DNA of 24,889 nt from CAYTAP01 sp964435775 (GTDB lineage: Bacteria > Planctomycetota > Phycisphaerae > Tepidisphaerales > Tepidisphaeraceae). Below are positions 1-7,532 of the stretch, piece after piece. How positions within the stretch are numbered: position 1 is the first letter of the stretch; every line of letters begins with the position of its first letter. Position numbers and translations under genes: made by a program. The stretch spans positions 1 to 24,889 of the forward strand of contig CAYTAP010000052.1 of NCBI GenBank assembly GCA_964435775.1. Direction: 5' to 3'. Below the pieces are notes generated by a model, which was not told the origin of the DNA, did no database searches, and was given only the letters and a program-made list of their open reading frames with translations.

Positions 1-519
1 GTTGAACAGGCCGATCCGCGCGACGGTCGCGCCATCCTGGGTGATCGTTCCATCTTGTGCGATCGCGGTGCTTGTGCTGAGCGCCAGTTGGATGGGCTTG
101 TTCTTGTCATCGAGCACCTGCTGGCCGCGGTCATTGGACATGACCAGCCGGCCGGTGCGGTCGATCATGAACTTCCCCTCGCGGGTGAGGTGGGTTTTAT
201 TTTGACTGTCGCGGACGGCGAAATATCCGGTCCCGAGAATGCCGACATCCAGTGGATTGCCGGTCGGTTCGAGTTCCCCCTGGCTGGAATCGACCTGCGT
301 GGGGGAGACGAGTGTTCCGCCGCCGAGACGTTCGAGTCCGGGCGCGGTGAATTGCGATCCGACGCCGCGCTCCTGGGCTTCGGTGCGGCGTTCCTGGAAC
401 AAGGCGAGGTCGCGTTTGAAGCCGACGGTTTCGGAGTTGGCCAGGTTGTTGGCGATGACATCCTGGCGGTAGGCGTTGGTCATCACCCCGGTCGCCGACA
501 GGTACAACCCATAGATCAT
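1..519 (-). CDS. flgF: Flagellar basal-body rod protein, FlgF/FlgG family (3' end outside window)
   Basis: The visible 173 N-terminal residues begin MIYGLYLSATGVMTNAYRQD and continue DVIANNLANSETVGFKRD. This is the hallmark N-terminal helix and ANNLAN motif of the FlgBCFG/FlgE axial family, which builds the rod and hook crossing the periplasm. Residues 95-120 contain the NPLDVGILGTGYFAV segment typical of FlgF and FlgG, followed by a TREGKFMIDRTGRLVMSN-type stretch. The start ATG at 517-519 overlaps the stop of the upstream small gene (ATGA), so translation is probably coupled. The reading frame is open to the window edge, so the C-terminal part is missing. FlgF is preferred over FlgG because of the short LYLSATG N-terminus, but the two are hard to separate without the C-terminus and neighbours. 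Family assignment is confident; the exact member is not. Confidence 0.88.
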   Translation of the reverse strand, partial: MIYGLYLSATGVMTNAYRQDVIANNLANSETVGFKRDLALFQERRTEAQERGVGSQFTAPGLERLGGGTLVSPTQVDSSQGELEPTGNPLDVGILGTGYFAVRDSQNKTHLTREGKFMIDRTGRLVMSNDRGQQVLDDKNKPIQLALSTSTAIAQDGTITQDGATVARIGLFN

Positions 520-821
520 GCCGAACCTTCTTCCCAACTGCGGACATGGAAAGACGACGGCTGCGAGGCCTCGGAAACCGAAGGCCTCGCAGCGCTCATC
601 GCCGCGGAAGGCGGCGCTTCATCCGTGAAGCATGCGGCGGCATCGCGGGATGCCATCGCCCGGCCGGCTCCGCCGACCATCATTCGCCGCCTGAATCGTC
701 GTACGTCCGGATCGGCGTCAACACCCGACAGCGCCTGGTCCAGATGCGCGGCCGTCGCCAGCTCGGCCGCGGAGACGATCCGCTGACCAAGGGTCTGCCG
801 CAATTGTTCCAAGTTGATCAT
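516..821 (-). CDS. Small protein of unknown function coupled to flgF
   Basis: A 101-residue protein beginning MINLEQLRQTLGQRIVSAAE. I do not recognise a family. The first 60 residues look helical (LRQTLGQ, AAELATAAHLDQAL). The rest is Ala/Ser/Arg-rich with no membrane segment or signal peptide. The ATG at 819-821 was chosen because a GGAAAGG ribosome-binding site lies about 8 bases upstream; a longer frame reaching 869 lacks one. The stop codon overlaps the flgF start by 4 bp, which argues for a real, co-translated gene in a flagellar operon. A weak sigma-54-like element lies about 32 bp upstream. A regulatory or chaperone role for rod assembly would be a guess from position only. Confidence 0.6.
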   Translation of the reverse strand: MINLEQLRQTLGQRIVSAAELATAAHLDQALSGVDADPDVRRFRRRMMVGGAGRAMASRDAAACFTDEAPPSAAMSAARPSVSEASQPSSFHVRSWEEGSA

Positions 822-852
822 GCGTTCAGCCTTTCCGTGCTGACCAAGCCAA

Positions 853-868
853 CACAAGAAACGTGCCA
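853..868 (-). promoter_or_regulatory. Possible sigma-54-type promoter of the flagellar gene pair
   Basis: On the minus strand this reads TGGCACGTTTCTTGTG. It matches the -24 half of the sigma-54 consensus (TGGCACG, 4-nt spacer, TTGC) exactly, but has GT instead of the strongly conserved GC at -12. It lies 32 bp upstream of the start codon at 821. Sigma-54 control is common for rod and hook genes, so the context fits. The -12 mismatch keeps confidence low. Confidence 0.25.
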
Positions 869-905
869 CAACGCAATCCAGAAAATGATATTCGGCGATT
901 CAAGC

Positions 906-938
906 GTCGTAAGGCTTGCCTGCATCGCTTCTTACGAC
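906..938. other. Inverted repeat (8-bp stem) in the 822-1229 intergenic region
   Basis: GTCGTAAG at 906-913 pairs perfectly with CTTACGAC at 931-938 across a 17-nt loop. No T-run follows on either strand, so it is not a standard intrinsic terminator. It lies in a 408-bp stretch between divergent genes in which I see no convincing coding sequence. It could be an operator or a chance hairpin. Confidence 0.3.
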
Positions 939-1229
939 TCCACAAAATAATGGCCCGCCTCGTGAAGGCGTGGAAGCAATCGATTCGCTTTGCGCAACTC
1001 CTGCGCGTGGAGTCGGCAGGCCTTGCCGTCGGCTGGCGCGTGCTTTCGTCCGTCGCTGGCGCTTGCGGCTCGTGGCCTGCGCCGGCAACGACACTCGGGG
1101 CGCGACCGGATGGTGACGGTCCAACTCAAGTTCTTTTTCGCCGGTCGATTCGGTGGAGTAAGATGGTCGCGGACTGTCGGCGCGAGGCGCGCCAGGCATG
1201 CCCCGCATCTCGTCACGAAGGGAAAGGTC

Positions 1230-1505
1230 ATGGATATATCAAGTGCCATCGCTCTATTGAGTCTGCTGAGCCCCTACCTGCTCGCCGCCGCCGTTTTGCT
1301 TGCTTATTTCTGGGTGACCCAGTTCGTGCAGTTGATGCTGCTGGAAGATGCCCTGTTCCCCGGCCGATTCGATAAGGCGCTCTGGTGCGCGGCGTTCCTC
1401 CTCTTTTGGCCGGTCACACCGTTTGCGTTTCGCGCCTGGAAATCCGCCCGGCTGGCGATCCATGCCGCGGCACAGGCGGCCAAGGCGAGCCCGGAAACGC
1501 CATGA
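1230..1505 (+). CDS. Small two-helix inner-membrane protein, hypothetical
   Basis: A 91-residue protein beginning MDISSAIALLSLLSPYLLAA. There are two hydrophobic segments: about residues 8-30, and about residues 50-66 (ALWCAAFLLFWPVTPFAF). Between them is a short acidic and aromatic loop, and a basic, Ala-rich tail (FRAWKSARLAIHAAAQAAKA) follows. The ATG at 1230 was chosen because GGGAAAGG lies 4-11 bases upstream; an in-frame N-terminal extension back to 990 is Arg-rich and looks like noncoding sequence. I recognise no family. The FDKALWC...LLFWPVTPFAF segment faintly resembles the phospholipase-D N-terminal membrane domain, but no catalytic HKD part is present. Confidence 0.6.
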   Translation: MDISSAIALLSLLSPYLLAAAVLLAYFWVTQFVQLMLLEDALFPGRFDKALWCAAFLLFWPVTPFAFRAWKSARLAIHAAAQAAKASPETP

Positions 1506-1627
1506 TGGATGGTGAGATTTTGTCGGCTTCTCACGACAAGGCTGAACGACACGTTAAGGGTTCCGTCGACAGCCTCGCTTTGTGGGGCTGTTGTCCATGG
1601 AAGTGATCGAACACTGGGGTTCCGGAT

Positions 1628-1633
1628 TATAAT
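1628..1633 (+). promoter_or_regulatory. Possible -10 element upstream of the transglutaminase-like gene
   Basis: A perfect TATAAT lies in GGATTATAATCGGATATATC about 85 bp upstream of the start codon at 1718. No good -35 hexamer lies 16-18 bp upstream (1605-1610 reads GATCGA). It is supported by sequence match and position only. Confidence 0.3.
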
Positions 1634-1717
1634 CGGATATATCTGCGGCATTGAGACCTTTTGCCAAGGAATGAATTTCTTGGCACCGGCCGCGGGATTC
1701 AACCGGGGAAGCTCGAG

Positions 1718-2830
1718 ATGGGATTGGCGAACGTGAACCGGCGGTTGATTGCCGCCGGGCTATTGTCTGTCACATTGATGTTGGGAAGCGTGCTGGGGTA
1801 TCGGGCGTATTCGCCACGCCCAGAGGCGAATCGCGCCATCAACGGCGGGATGGAAACGACGCCGGGCGTTCTCGTTTCCATCTCCGCCGGACCCTCCACA
1901 TCGCTGGTCGCGATGCGCATCCGAAACGACATCCCCGATTACGACACGCTGTCTGATTTTGAGCGCGTCAGCGCCATCCGCCAATGGGTTTATGCGCAGG
2001 TGGACCTGGCCGCGTCGAGCACCCTGCTGGTCGATGAGGCCGCATATCCACTTCACCTGGGCACGGTGGATGAGAACTTTCAACGCGTGTTTGATGACAA
2101 CGGCGGGTACTGGTGCGGGGGAACCGCTTACCTGGCGTCGCAGGTGTATCAGGCGATGGGGTTTCCCGCTGTCACGTATGACTGTGGCAACAGCCTGCTC
2201 TTGACGCATGTGGTGGCGCTCGTGCAGGTGGAGGGTCGCTGGTATGCCGAGGATGCCTACTTCAACCTCAGTTACGTCGACGACACCGGCCAGCCGTTGC
2301 CGTTTCTGGATCTGCTGCGACAACTGGGGACCGGGCATGTTCCGCAGTCTCGGCAGGGGAAACGAATCAACAAAGATGTGCATTGGACAGCGGAAATCCC
2401 GCCCGGACGGGCGCAGCGGTTCGACTGGTCGCTTGGAATCGATGGCCCGGCCGCTTTGAAACGAAAGCTCAACGACACCCACTACGTCTATCGCGCTCAT
2501 CCGACGCTTGAAGACTTTCTAGCATTTCTTCCGACAGATAGCCCGATCCTGGCCTGGTTGGAATCCGAGCGGCTTCCTCGAACCCTCACCTCGCTGCTGA
2601 TGTTTCCATTGGGCATGAATGATCAAGGGCGGTATTTCACAAACCCGGCGCAGCATCCCCTGTTTGACGCTATCGCCACAACCATCGCCGAAGCGCGATC
2701 GAGCGACGTACCGGCCGATCCGCCGGTTCGCAATATCGACACCGTGCCAACGCCCGCGGGAGATGGGGTGCGGTTGAACCTCTTCTGGATGATCCCATCC
2801 CCCCGGACGCCGCTGGCCATGATGAACTGA
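1718..2830 (+). CDS. Membrane-anchored transglutaminase-like (papain-fold) protein
   Basis: A 370-residue protein. Residues 7-30 (NRRLIAAGLLSVTLMLGSVLGYRA) form an N-terminal signal anchor or uncleaved signal, so the bulk should be periplasmic. The core at about 75-190 resembles the transglutaminase-like superfamily. Cys133 lies in GGYWCGGTAYLASQVYQAMG, His164 in LLTHVVALVQV and Asp179 in GRWYAEDAYFN, giving the Cys-His-Asp triad in the expected order and spacing. Members are proteases or amidases, or cross-link peptides; the substrate is unknown. The C-terminal 180 residues are not recognised. The ATG at 1718 is preceded by GGGGAAG with a suitable spacer; an earlier in-frame ATG at 1661 is less likely. 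The gene converges on the isomerase gene, 45 bp away. Confidence 0.75.
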   Translation: MGLANVNRRLIAAGLLSVTLMLGSVLGYRAYSPRPEANRAINGGMETTPGVLVSISAGPSTSLVAMRIRNDIPDYDTLSDFERVSAIRQWVYAQVDLAASSTLLVDEAAYPLHLGTVDENFQRVFDDNGGYWCGGTAYLASQVYQAMGFPAVTYDCGNSLLLTHVVALVQVEGRWYAEDAYFNLSYVDDTGQPLPFLDLLRQLGTGHVPQSRQGKRINKDVHWTAEIPPGRAQRFDWSLGIDGPAALKRKLNDTHYVYRAHPTLEDFLAFLPTDSPILAWLESERLPRTLTSLLMFPLGMNDQGRYFTNPAQHPLFDAIATTIAEARSSDVPADPPVRNIDTVPTPAGDGVRLNLFWMIPSPRTPLAMMN

Positions 2831-2875
2831 ATCCGGAGCGGCAACGCCTGTTGATTTGACCACCCGGCGTGGATG

Positions 2876-4372
2876 TCACGGCGTCGCGTTGACGAACTCG
2901 ATGTCGAGAACCTTGGAGAGTTTTTCGATGACCCCGGCCTGATGGCCTGTTCCCAACGCGAAGTGATGGGTGGGCCCCTGGAGGGACCAGCGCTCGAGGA
3001 ATGTGCGGACATCGGGGGCGAACTGGACGCGGGTATTCGTGTTGCCTGTCGCGGGGATCATGCCGGGGAGGGATTCGCCTTCGGCGACGACAAACTTGAA
3101 TCGGCCATCCTGCGTTTGCGTCATGCCCAGAAGCGTGATCGGGCCGTGTTTGATGGCGAACTCGACGCTCGGCCCTCGGCCACGTTTGCCGTGAAGAACG
3201 GACAGGCCGCGAAGAACTGGACGTCCTTCGGCGATGCCGACGTGATGCGGGCCATCGTGGCCGACGAGGACGAAATCGCCGTTGAAATCGATCGGGTGCA
3301 ACTCCGCGAATGAACCGCCGGCGCCCAGGCGATCCATGATGAGCATCGCGAGGCAATTTTTCAGATCAAGCTCGCCGGCGATGGGAACGCCGCGTCCGGT
3401 GAGGAGCGACGCGCCGATGATCATGCTGCAGCCAAGGCGCTCATTGGCGTTGCCGCCGAGGCCGCGGTAGTAGTAGGCGAGGCCGCTCAGGGCGAAGTCT
3501 TCAACGAGCTGTTCCATGCCGAGCGAGACGCGGGCGGCCCAGGCGAGCTCCGTCGGATCGACTTCCCCGGCCAGCGGATCGCTGCCCGGCGGAGGGAAGT
3601 GAAACAGCTTGCGCACGAGGGCGACCCGCTCATCCACCGCGCCGGCGGCGATCTGATCGACCCGCGCCTGAAGATCATCCATCTCCAGATGCTCAACGTG
3701 CATGCCGAACTTGCCGTCGGCCATCGTGGGGTCGCTGTTCATGTCGAGCATGCCTTCATACACATGCCCCATCAGCCCGATGCGGGCGTTGCGGAGCGTA
3801 TTGAGACAGCGGGCGACACGAACCCATTCGTCGATGCGATTCATCGCGCGATCGTCATTGTGCAGCGTGCCGACGATGGCGTCGGCGATGTCCAGGCCGG
3901 CGCGGCGAAGGGCGCAGCAGATTTCCGGGAGGCTGGTGATGTTGTCATTGGCGAGCTGTTCGACGGTGTTGGCGCGGGCATAGTCCAGCGCGTTGGTGGG
4001 CTGCAGCGCGGCGAGCACAACCGGCCGACCGGCGCGCTGAACCACGGGCAGCGCATTGGCGGCGGGGGAATAGGTGACGACGTTGCACAGAAGCAGATCG
4101 ACATCCGCGCTCCGCAGCGCATCGCCAAGCTCAAACGCCTTGCGGGAGGAATCGCTCATGCCCACATCAATCACATCAATGCCACGATCCCGCAGGCGCT
4201 CAGCCAGTTCAGCGTGGTAGCCCAGCAATCGCTCACGAAGTGCGGGAAACTGCGACCAGTAGTTGTCCAGCCCAACGCAGAACAGGCCAATCCGCGCCGG
4301 GGCGGGGGCGCGGGTGAAAAAGGTGTTGAAGATCGCCTGATCGGTGGTGCTCGTTTTCGTGGTGTCCGTCAT
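2876..4372 (-). CDS. L-arabinose/L-fucose isomerase-family sugar isomerase
   Basis: A 498-residue protein, close to the 500 residues usual for AraA. It fits the AraA/FucI fold: an N-terminal Rossmann-like domain (RIGLFCVGLDNYWSQFPALR, then VDLLLCNVVTYSP), a central domain (RIGLMGHVYEGMLDMNSDPT), and a C-terminal domain with the metal ligands. Candidate ligands are Glu334 (GELDLKN), Glu357 (FAELHP), His372 or nearby (GHDGPHH) and His470 (GPTHHFALGTGHQAG), as in AraA. These enzymes interconvert aldoses and ketoses with Mn2+ in the cytoplasm. L-arabinose, L-fucose and L-rhamnose cannot be told apart here. The gene lies 48 bp downstream of a large glycoside hydrolase on the same strand, so it probably acts on the sugar that enzyme releases. 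Confidence 0.8.
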   Translation of the reverse strand: MTDTTKTSTTDQAIFNTFFTRAPAPARIGLFCVGLDNYWSQFPALRERLLGYHAELAERLRDRGIDVIDVGMSDSSRKAFELGDALRSADVDLLLCNVVTYSPAANALPVVQRAGRPVVLAALQPTNALDYARANTVEQLANDNITSLPEICCALRRAGLDIADAIVGTLHNDDRAMNRIDEWVRVARCLNTLRNARIGLMGHVYEGMLDMNSDPTMADGKFGMHVEHLEMDDLQARVDQIAAGAVDERVALVRKLFHFPPPGSDPLAGEVDPTELAWAARVSLGMEQLVEDFALSGLAYYYRGLGGNANERLGCSMIIGASLLTGRGVPIAGELDLKNCLAMLIMDRLGAGGSFAELHPIDFNGDFVLVGHDGPHHVGIAEGRPVLRGLSVLHGKRGRGPSVEFAIKHGPITLLGMTQTQDGRFKFVVAEGESLPGMIPATGNTNTRVQFAPDVRTFLERWSLQGPTHHFALGTGHQAGVIEKLSKVLDIEFVNATP

Positions 4373-4420
4373 TTCACTCTCTGGAAAAAGGAGGCTCGAT
4401 TATCGTCCCGAATTGTCCCG

Positions 4421-7400
4421 TCATTGCTTCTCGTACATCACCCGCATCCCATCCGGAATGCCGAAGCGGATCATGAGGTAGTCATCGGTCCAGGCGGGGT
4501 CGGAGTCCTCAGGGTGCAGGCGGCGGTTGTGATCGGGGGGAGAGTCGAAGGCAACGTGCCAGGTGTGCGATGGCTCGCCGCTGGCGCGATGGTGCGGGCC
4601 GAGAAGGTTGCGGAGCGTGCTGACCAGCTCGACAACAACTTCGTTGTCGCCAGCGACGATGTGGGGGGTGATGTCCAACTCATACGAAGGCCAGAGAATC
4701 ACGCCCGCGTCATTCCCATTCACCTGCACTTTCGCGAGTGCGGCATGCAGAGTGTCGAAGACGAGCATCACCCGCTCGCCGTCGGCCGGGGCGCGCAGGC
4801 TGATCGTCCGCGCGCAGCGCATCCGGCCGGCGTAGAAAGGATATCCGCCCGCGCACAAATCACCGCTGACGCGCTTCGATTCGGTCGTGAGGACAAAGTT
4901 TGGCGTGAATCGCACGCAACCTGCCGGCGCTTCGAGGGGCGAACGCTCGCCGCGCACGGCGAAGTCTCCGATGAGATAGATCGCTTCGAGCTCGGTCCCT
5001 TCCAGCGCCTCGAACAGCGCCGCCAGCGCGAGGCTTGGCTTGCCAACGGGTCGAAACTCGCGCTTCAGATCAATGATGTTCCGTCCCGGCTTCACGAAAT
5101 CGCCGATCGCGACGGGGTGGAAGGATTGATCGATGTAAGGGGGGAGCCCTTCATATCGCACAAAATGTCCGTTGATGTGGATTTCATGTTCGGCGGCATC
5201 CTCGATGCCGACCTGGAGGCCGGGCAGCGAAACATCCGTCTGAAACTGAAATTGGAGTGAGATCGGCCCGGTGTATTTTTCCGCCTCCAATATTTTCTGC
5301 ACGAAATGCGGCGGCGTTGGCTCGCTCCATGCACCATCGGACTTTCGCCATCGGCAAAAATCGAGTGTCAGGGCATTGGGCATGTCTCGCTGCACTCGCG
5401 CTTCATCCTCAGCGAAGCGTACTTGCTCTACCATTCGCCAGGGCGCGGGGTTGATCTCTTGCGATGGTTGGTCGTCCCGAAGGAGCAGCAGACGATTGGC
5501 GAGCGGCGGGAGATCAAGCGGAATGATCGTCTCCCGCAGGGAATCCGCGCCATGGCGATTGGGCGCGGGATGAGTTTGGCCGGTGGGAAGATCCCACTCC
5601 TCCAGCGCACCGACGGCGCTGAGGGTCATGTCGCCGGCAACGGCGCGCGCAGCGCTGATGTTGGTCAGATAAATCAAGATGCCTTCATCGACTCGCCGCA
5701 CCAGGACGCGTAGATCGGATGCGTCGCCGCCCGTCACGGCCAATTGCACCAACGGCGGCTCGACGGCATCCAACGCGGCGCGAAGCGATGAAGGGTCGCT
5801 GTCGAGCGGAGAGGGTGGGCGAATGATCGCCCGCAATCGGCTCGCCGCATCAGGAGTTTCAAACCCATCAAGGCGAGTCGGCAACGTACCGCATGAAAGC
5901 ACCGCCCCACCACCGGCCACGAACTGTTCGAGCAATTTAAGTGTGGTTCTACGAATCGTCAGCAGGTCAGGCAGGATGACGACGCCGTAGGTCATTTGCC
6001 CGATGCGCAACCCGCCCGGCGTCGCCGCGCCGTGTTTGGCGATGAGGGTTTCATCCCCAAGCTCGAAATCACGTTGGATGCCAAGCAGGTTGTTGCAGAG
6101 CGTCACGAGTCGCGTGTCCATCTCGTGCGCTTCCGACGGCGCGCTCATGCGATCATGCGGACGTTCCATCGTGAGCGGGTCATACAGGCAAAAGGCCGAC
6201 TCGACGGGGTGAAGCACGAGAACCCGCGCCATCGAGCGCCCCTGCCGCAGCGCCCAGGAGAGCCGCGCCATCGGATCGGAAATCAGGTGATTGTCCGGCC
6301 ACCAGGGCTGCTGATGGGAGAGGTGCGGGACATAAATCCGCTTCCGCCGCCCGCGCAGGGAATAGAACGCGCCGTGATAGCATCGGTAGTTGATCCCGAG
6401 GGCAAACATCCACGAAGCGATTTGCTTGCGGTCCGCGAAACTGATCCCCTGCGAACTGACGCCATACATTTCCGCGAGCACTTCGGTCTTGCCAAGCTGG
6501 CTGGCGGCGCTGGACGCCTGCTTGGGCGTGAGGATGAACGGCTTGCCGGTCGGCCAGCTCAGGCTCTTGGTCAGGTGATCAATCCCCGGCAATTGCATCG
6601 CCTCATAACAGGGCATCGTCGCTACGGTCCAGCCGATCTGGCTGTGCAGCGTGTCCTCCCCCATCAAGTGCCCGCTGAACTTCACATGGTGATCGCGGCA
6701 CCACTGGCCGACAGGCTCGAAATACCCCTTGAGGTACATTTCAAGAACGGATCGCCAGTAGTGATGGCGAACCTGATGATGATCCCCCACCGGACGAAAA
6801 AGAGAGGGAATGTGCTGGAGCAGGTCATACCCCCACCGTTCCTGAAAATGCCCCGGCAATTGCGCGGACCAAGGCAGCAGCGGCGGACGGAAGTGCGGCT
6901 CATCGACCCAGACGGCTTCGACGGTTTTACCGAAGTGCTCGGAGAATCGTGAATACCACGGATCACGATAGGCGAGGTTCAGATAATCGGTCACCGAATC
7001 GGGATTGAGCAGATCAAGGACCCCTTCGAAAACATGCTCACAATACACGTTTTCCGCGTCACCGATCAGTCGTGTTTGCCCGGAACCTGGGACGTACGAT
7101 GACGGATGGATTTGCAGACCGCGTAGGGCTCGCGCAAGGTCGAGGTTGGGAATGGCGCCGGGCATGTAACCGGCCTGAAGCCAGACGCGCAGACCAAGCT
7201 GCGCGGCCCGCTCAATGATCGCGGCGGTCAAATCCATCCACTCCTGCCCGAGGTAGCGTGTGCGAAGCCCGTTGAAGGTTCGCGTAATCACCGCGCCCCA
7301 TCCGGCCGCCGCGATGCCATCCAACTGCCGGATGATCTCCCCGCGCTCGAGCCGATCATTGAGCATCCAAAGGGCGACGCCGCGATAGGCACTGTTGGGA

Positions 7401-7480
7401 TTGATAAACTCTTTTGTATCCAAGTACGCTCCGTGATGATGACGAAGCTCCAATCTAGCGGCTGGGGTTGATTTTTCCAT
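4421..7480 (-). CDS. Large glycoside hydrolase, GH106 (alpha-L-rhamnosidase)-like
   Basis: A 1019-residue protein with three recognisable regions. Residues about 30-390 look like a TIM barrel (GWGAVITRTFNGL, EWMDLTAAIIERAAQLGLRV, VEAVWVDEPHF). Residues about 400-600 look like a class-I amidotransferase-like Rossmann domain (ARVLVLHP, YGVVILPDLLTIRRTTLKLL, GGGAVLSCG). Residues about 690-1010 are beta-sandwich, galactose-binding-like, ending ELVSTLRNLLGPHHRASGEP. Acidic residues placed like catalytic ones are Glu194 (DEPHF), Glu275 (LMGEDT) and Glu337 (LAEMYG). The layout is that of GH106-related hydrolases; GH42 shares the middle domain. There is no signal peptide, so it is predicted to be cytoplasmic and to act on imported oligosaccharides. 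It is likely the first gene of an operon with the isomerase. The start at 7480 has only a weak ribosome-binding site. Confidence 0.65.
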   Translation of the reverse strand: MEKSTPAARLELRHHHGAYLDTKEFINPNSAYRGVALWMLNDRLERGEIIRQLDGIAAAGWGAVITRTFNGLRTRYLGQEWMDLTAAIIERAAQLGLRVWLQAGYMPGAIPNLDLARALRGLQIHPSSYVPGSGQTRLIGDAENVYCEHVFEGVLDLLNPDSVTDYLNLAYRDPWYSRFSEHFGKTVEAVWVDEPHFRPPLLPWSAQLPGHFQERWGYDLLQHIPSLFRPVGDHHQVRHHYWRSVLEMYLKGYFEPVGQWCRDHHVKFSGHLMGEDTLHSQIGWTVATMPCYEAMQLPGIDHLTKSLSWPTGKPFILTPKQASSAASQLGKTEVLAEMYGVSSQGISFADRKQIASWMFALGINYRCYHGAFYSLRGRRKRIYVPHLSHQQPWWPDNHLISDPMARLSWALRQGRSMARVLVLHPVESAFCLYDPLTMERPHDRMSAPSEAHEMDTRLVTLCNNLLGIQRDFELGDETLIAKHGAATPGGLRIGQMTYGVVILPDLLTIRRTTLKLLEQFVAGGGAVLSCGTLPTRLDGFETPDAASRLRAIIRPPSPLDSDPSSLRAALDAVEPPLVQLAVTGGDASDLRVLVRRVDEGILIYLTNISAARAVAGDMTLSAVGALEEWDLPTGQTHPAPNRHGADSLRETIIPLDLPPLANRLLLLRDDQPSQEINPAPWRMVEQVRFAEDEARVQRDMPNALTLDFCRWRKSDGAWSEPTPPHFVQKILEAEKYTGPISLQFQFQTDVSLPGLQVGIEDAAEHEIHINGHFVRYEGLPPYIDQSFHPVAIGDFVKPGRNIIDLKREFRPVGKPSLALAALFEALEGTELEAIYLIGDFAVRGERSPLEAPAGCVRFTPNFVLTTESKRVSGDLCAGGYPFYAGRMRCARTISLRAPADGERVMLVFDTLHAALAKVQVNGNDAGVILWPSYELDITPHIVAGDNEVVVELVSTLRNLLGPHHRASGEPSHTWHVAFDSPPDHNRRLHPEDSDPAWTDDYLMIRFGIPDGMRVMYEKQ

Positions 7481-7532
7481 AGGTGCGTGGTGGCGCGAAC
7501 CTGTTCGTCTGGATCAGTCGCAGCGACTGGGC

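Noticed and set aside
863..1375. Plus-strand frame of 170 codons in the intergenic region
   Set aside because: It is basic and low in hydrophobic pattern, has no ribosome-binding site, and overlaps the better supported membrane protein gene at 1230.
3599..5260. Long open frame (553 codons) on the plus strand
   Set aside because: It is antisense to the isomerase and hydrolase genes, which have clear family motifs. High GC content leaves long mirror frames open.
5996..6952. Plus-strand frame of 318 codons
   Set aside because: It lies wholly antisense to the GH106-like gene, is Arg/Pro/His-rich and has no recognisable motif.
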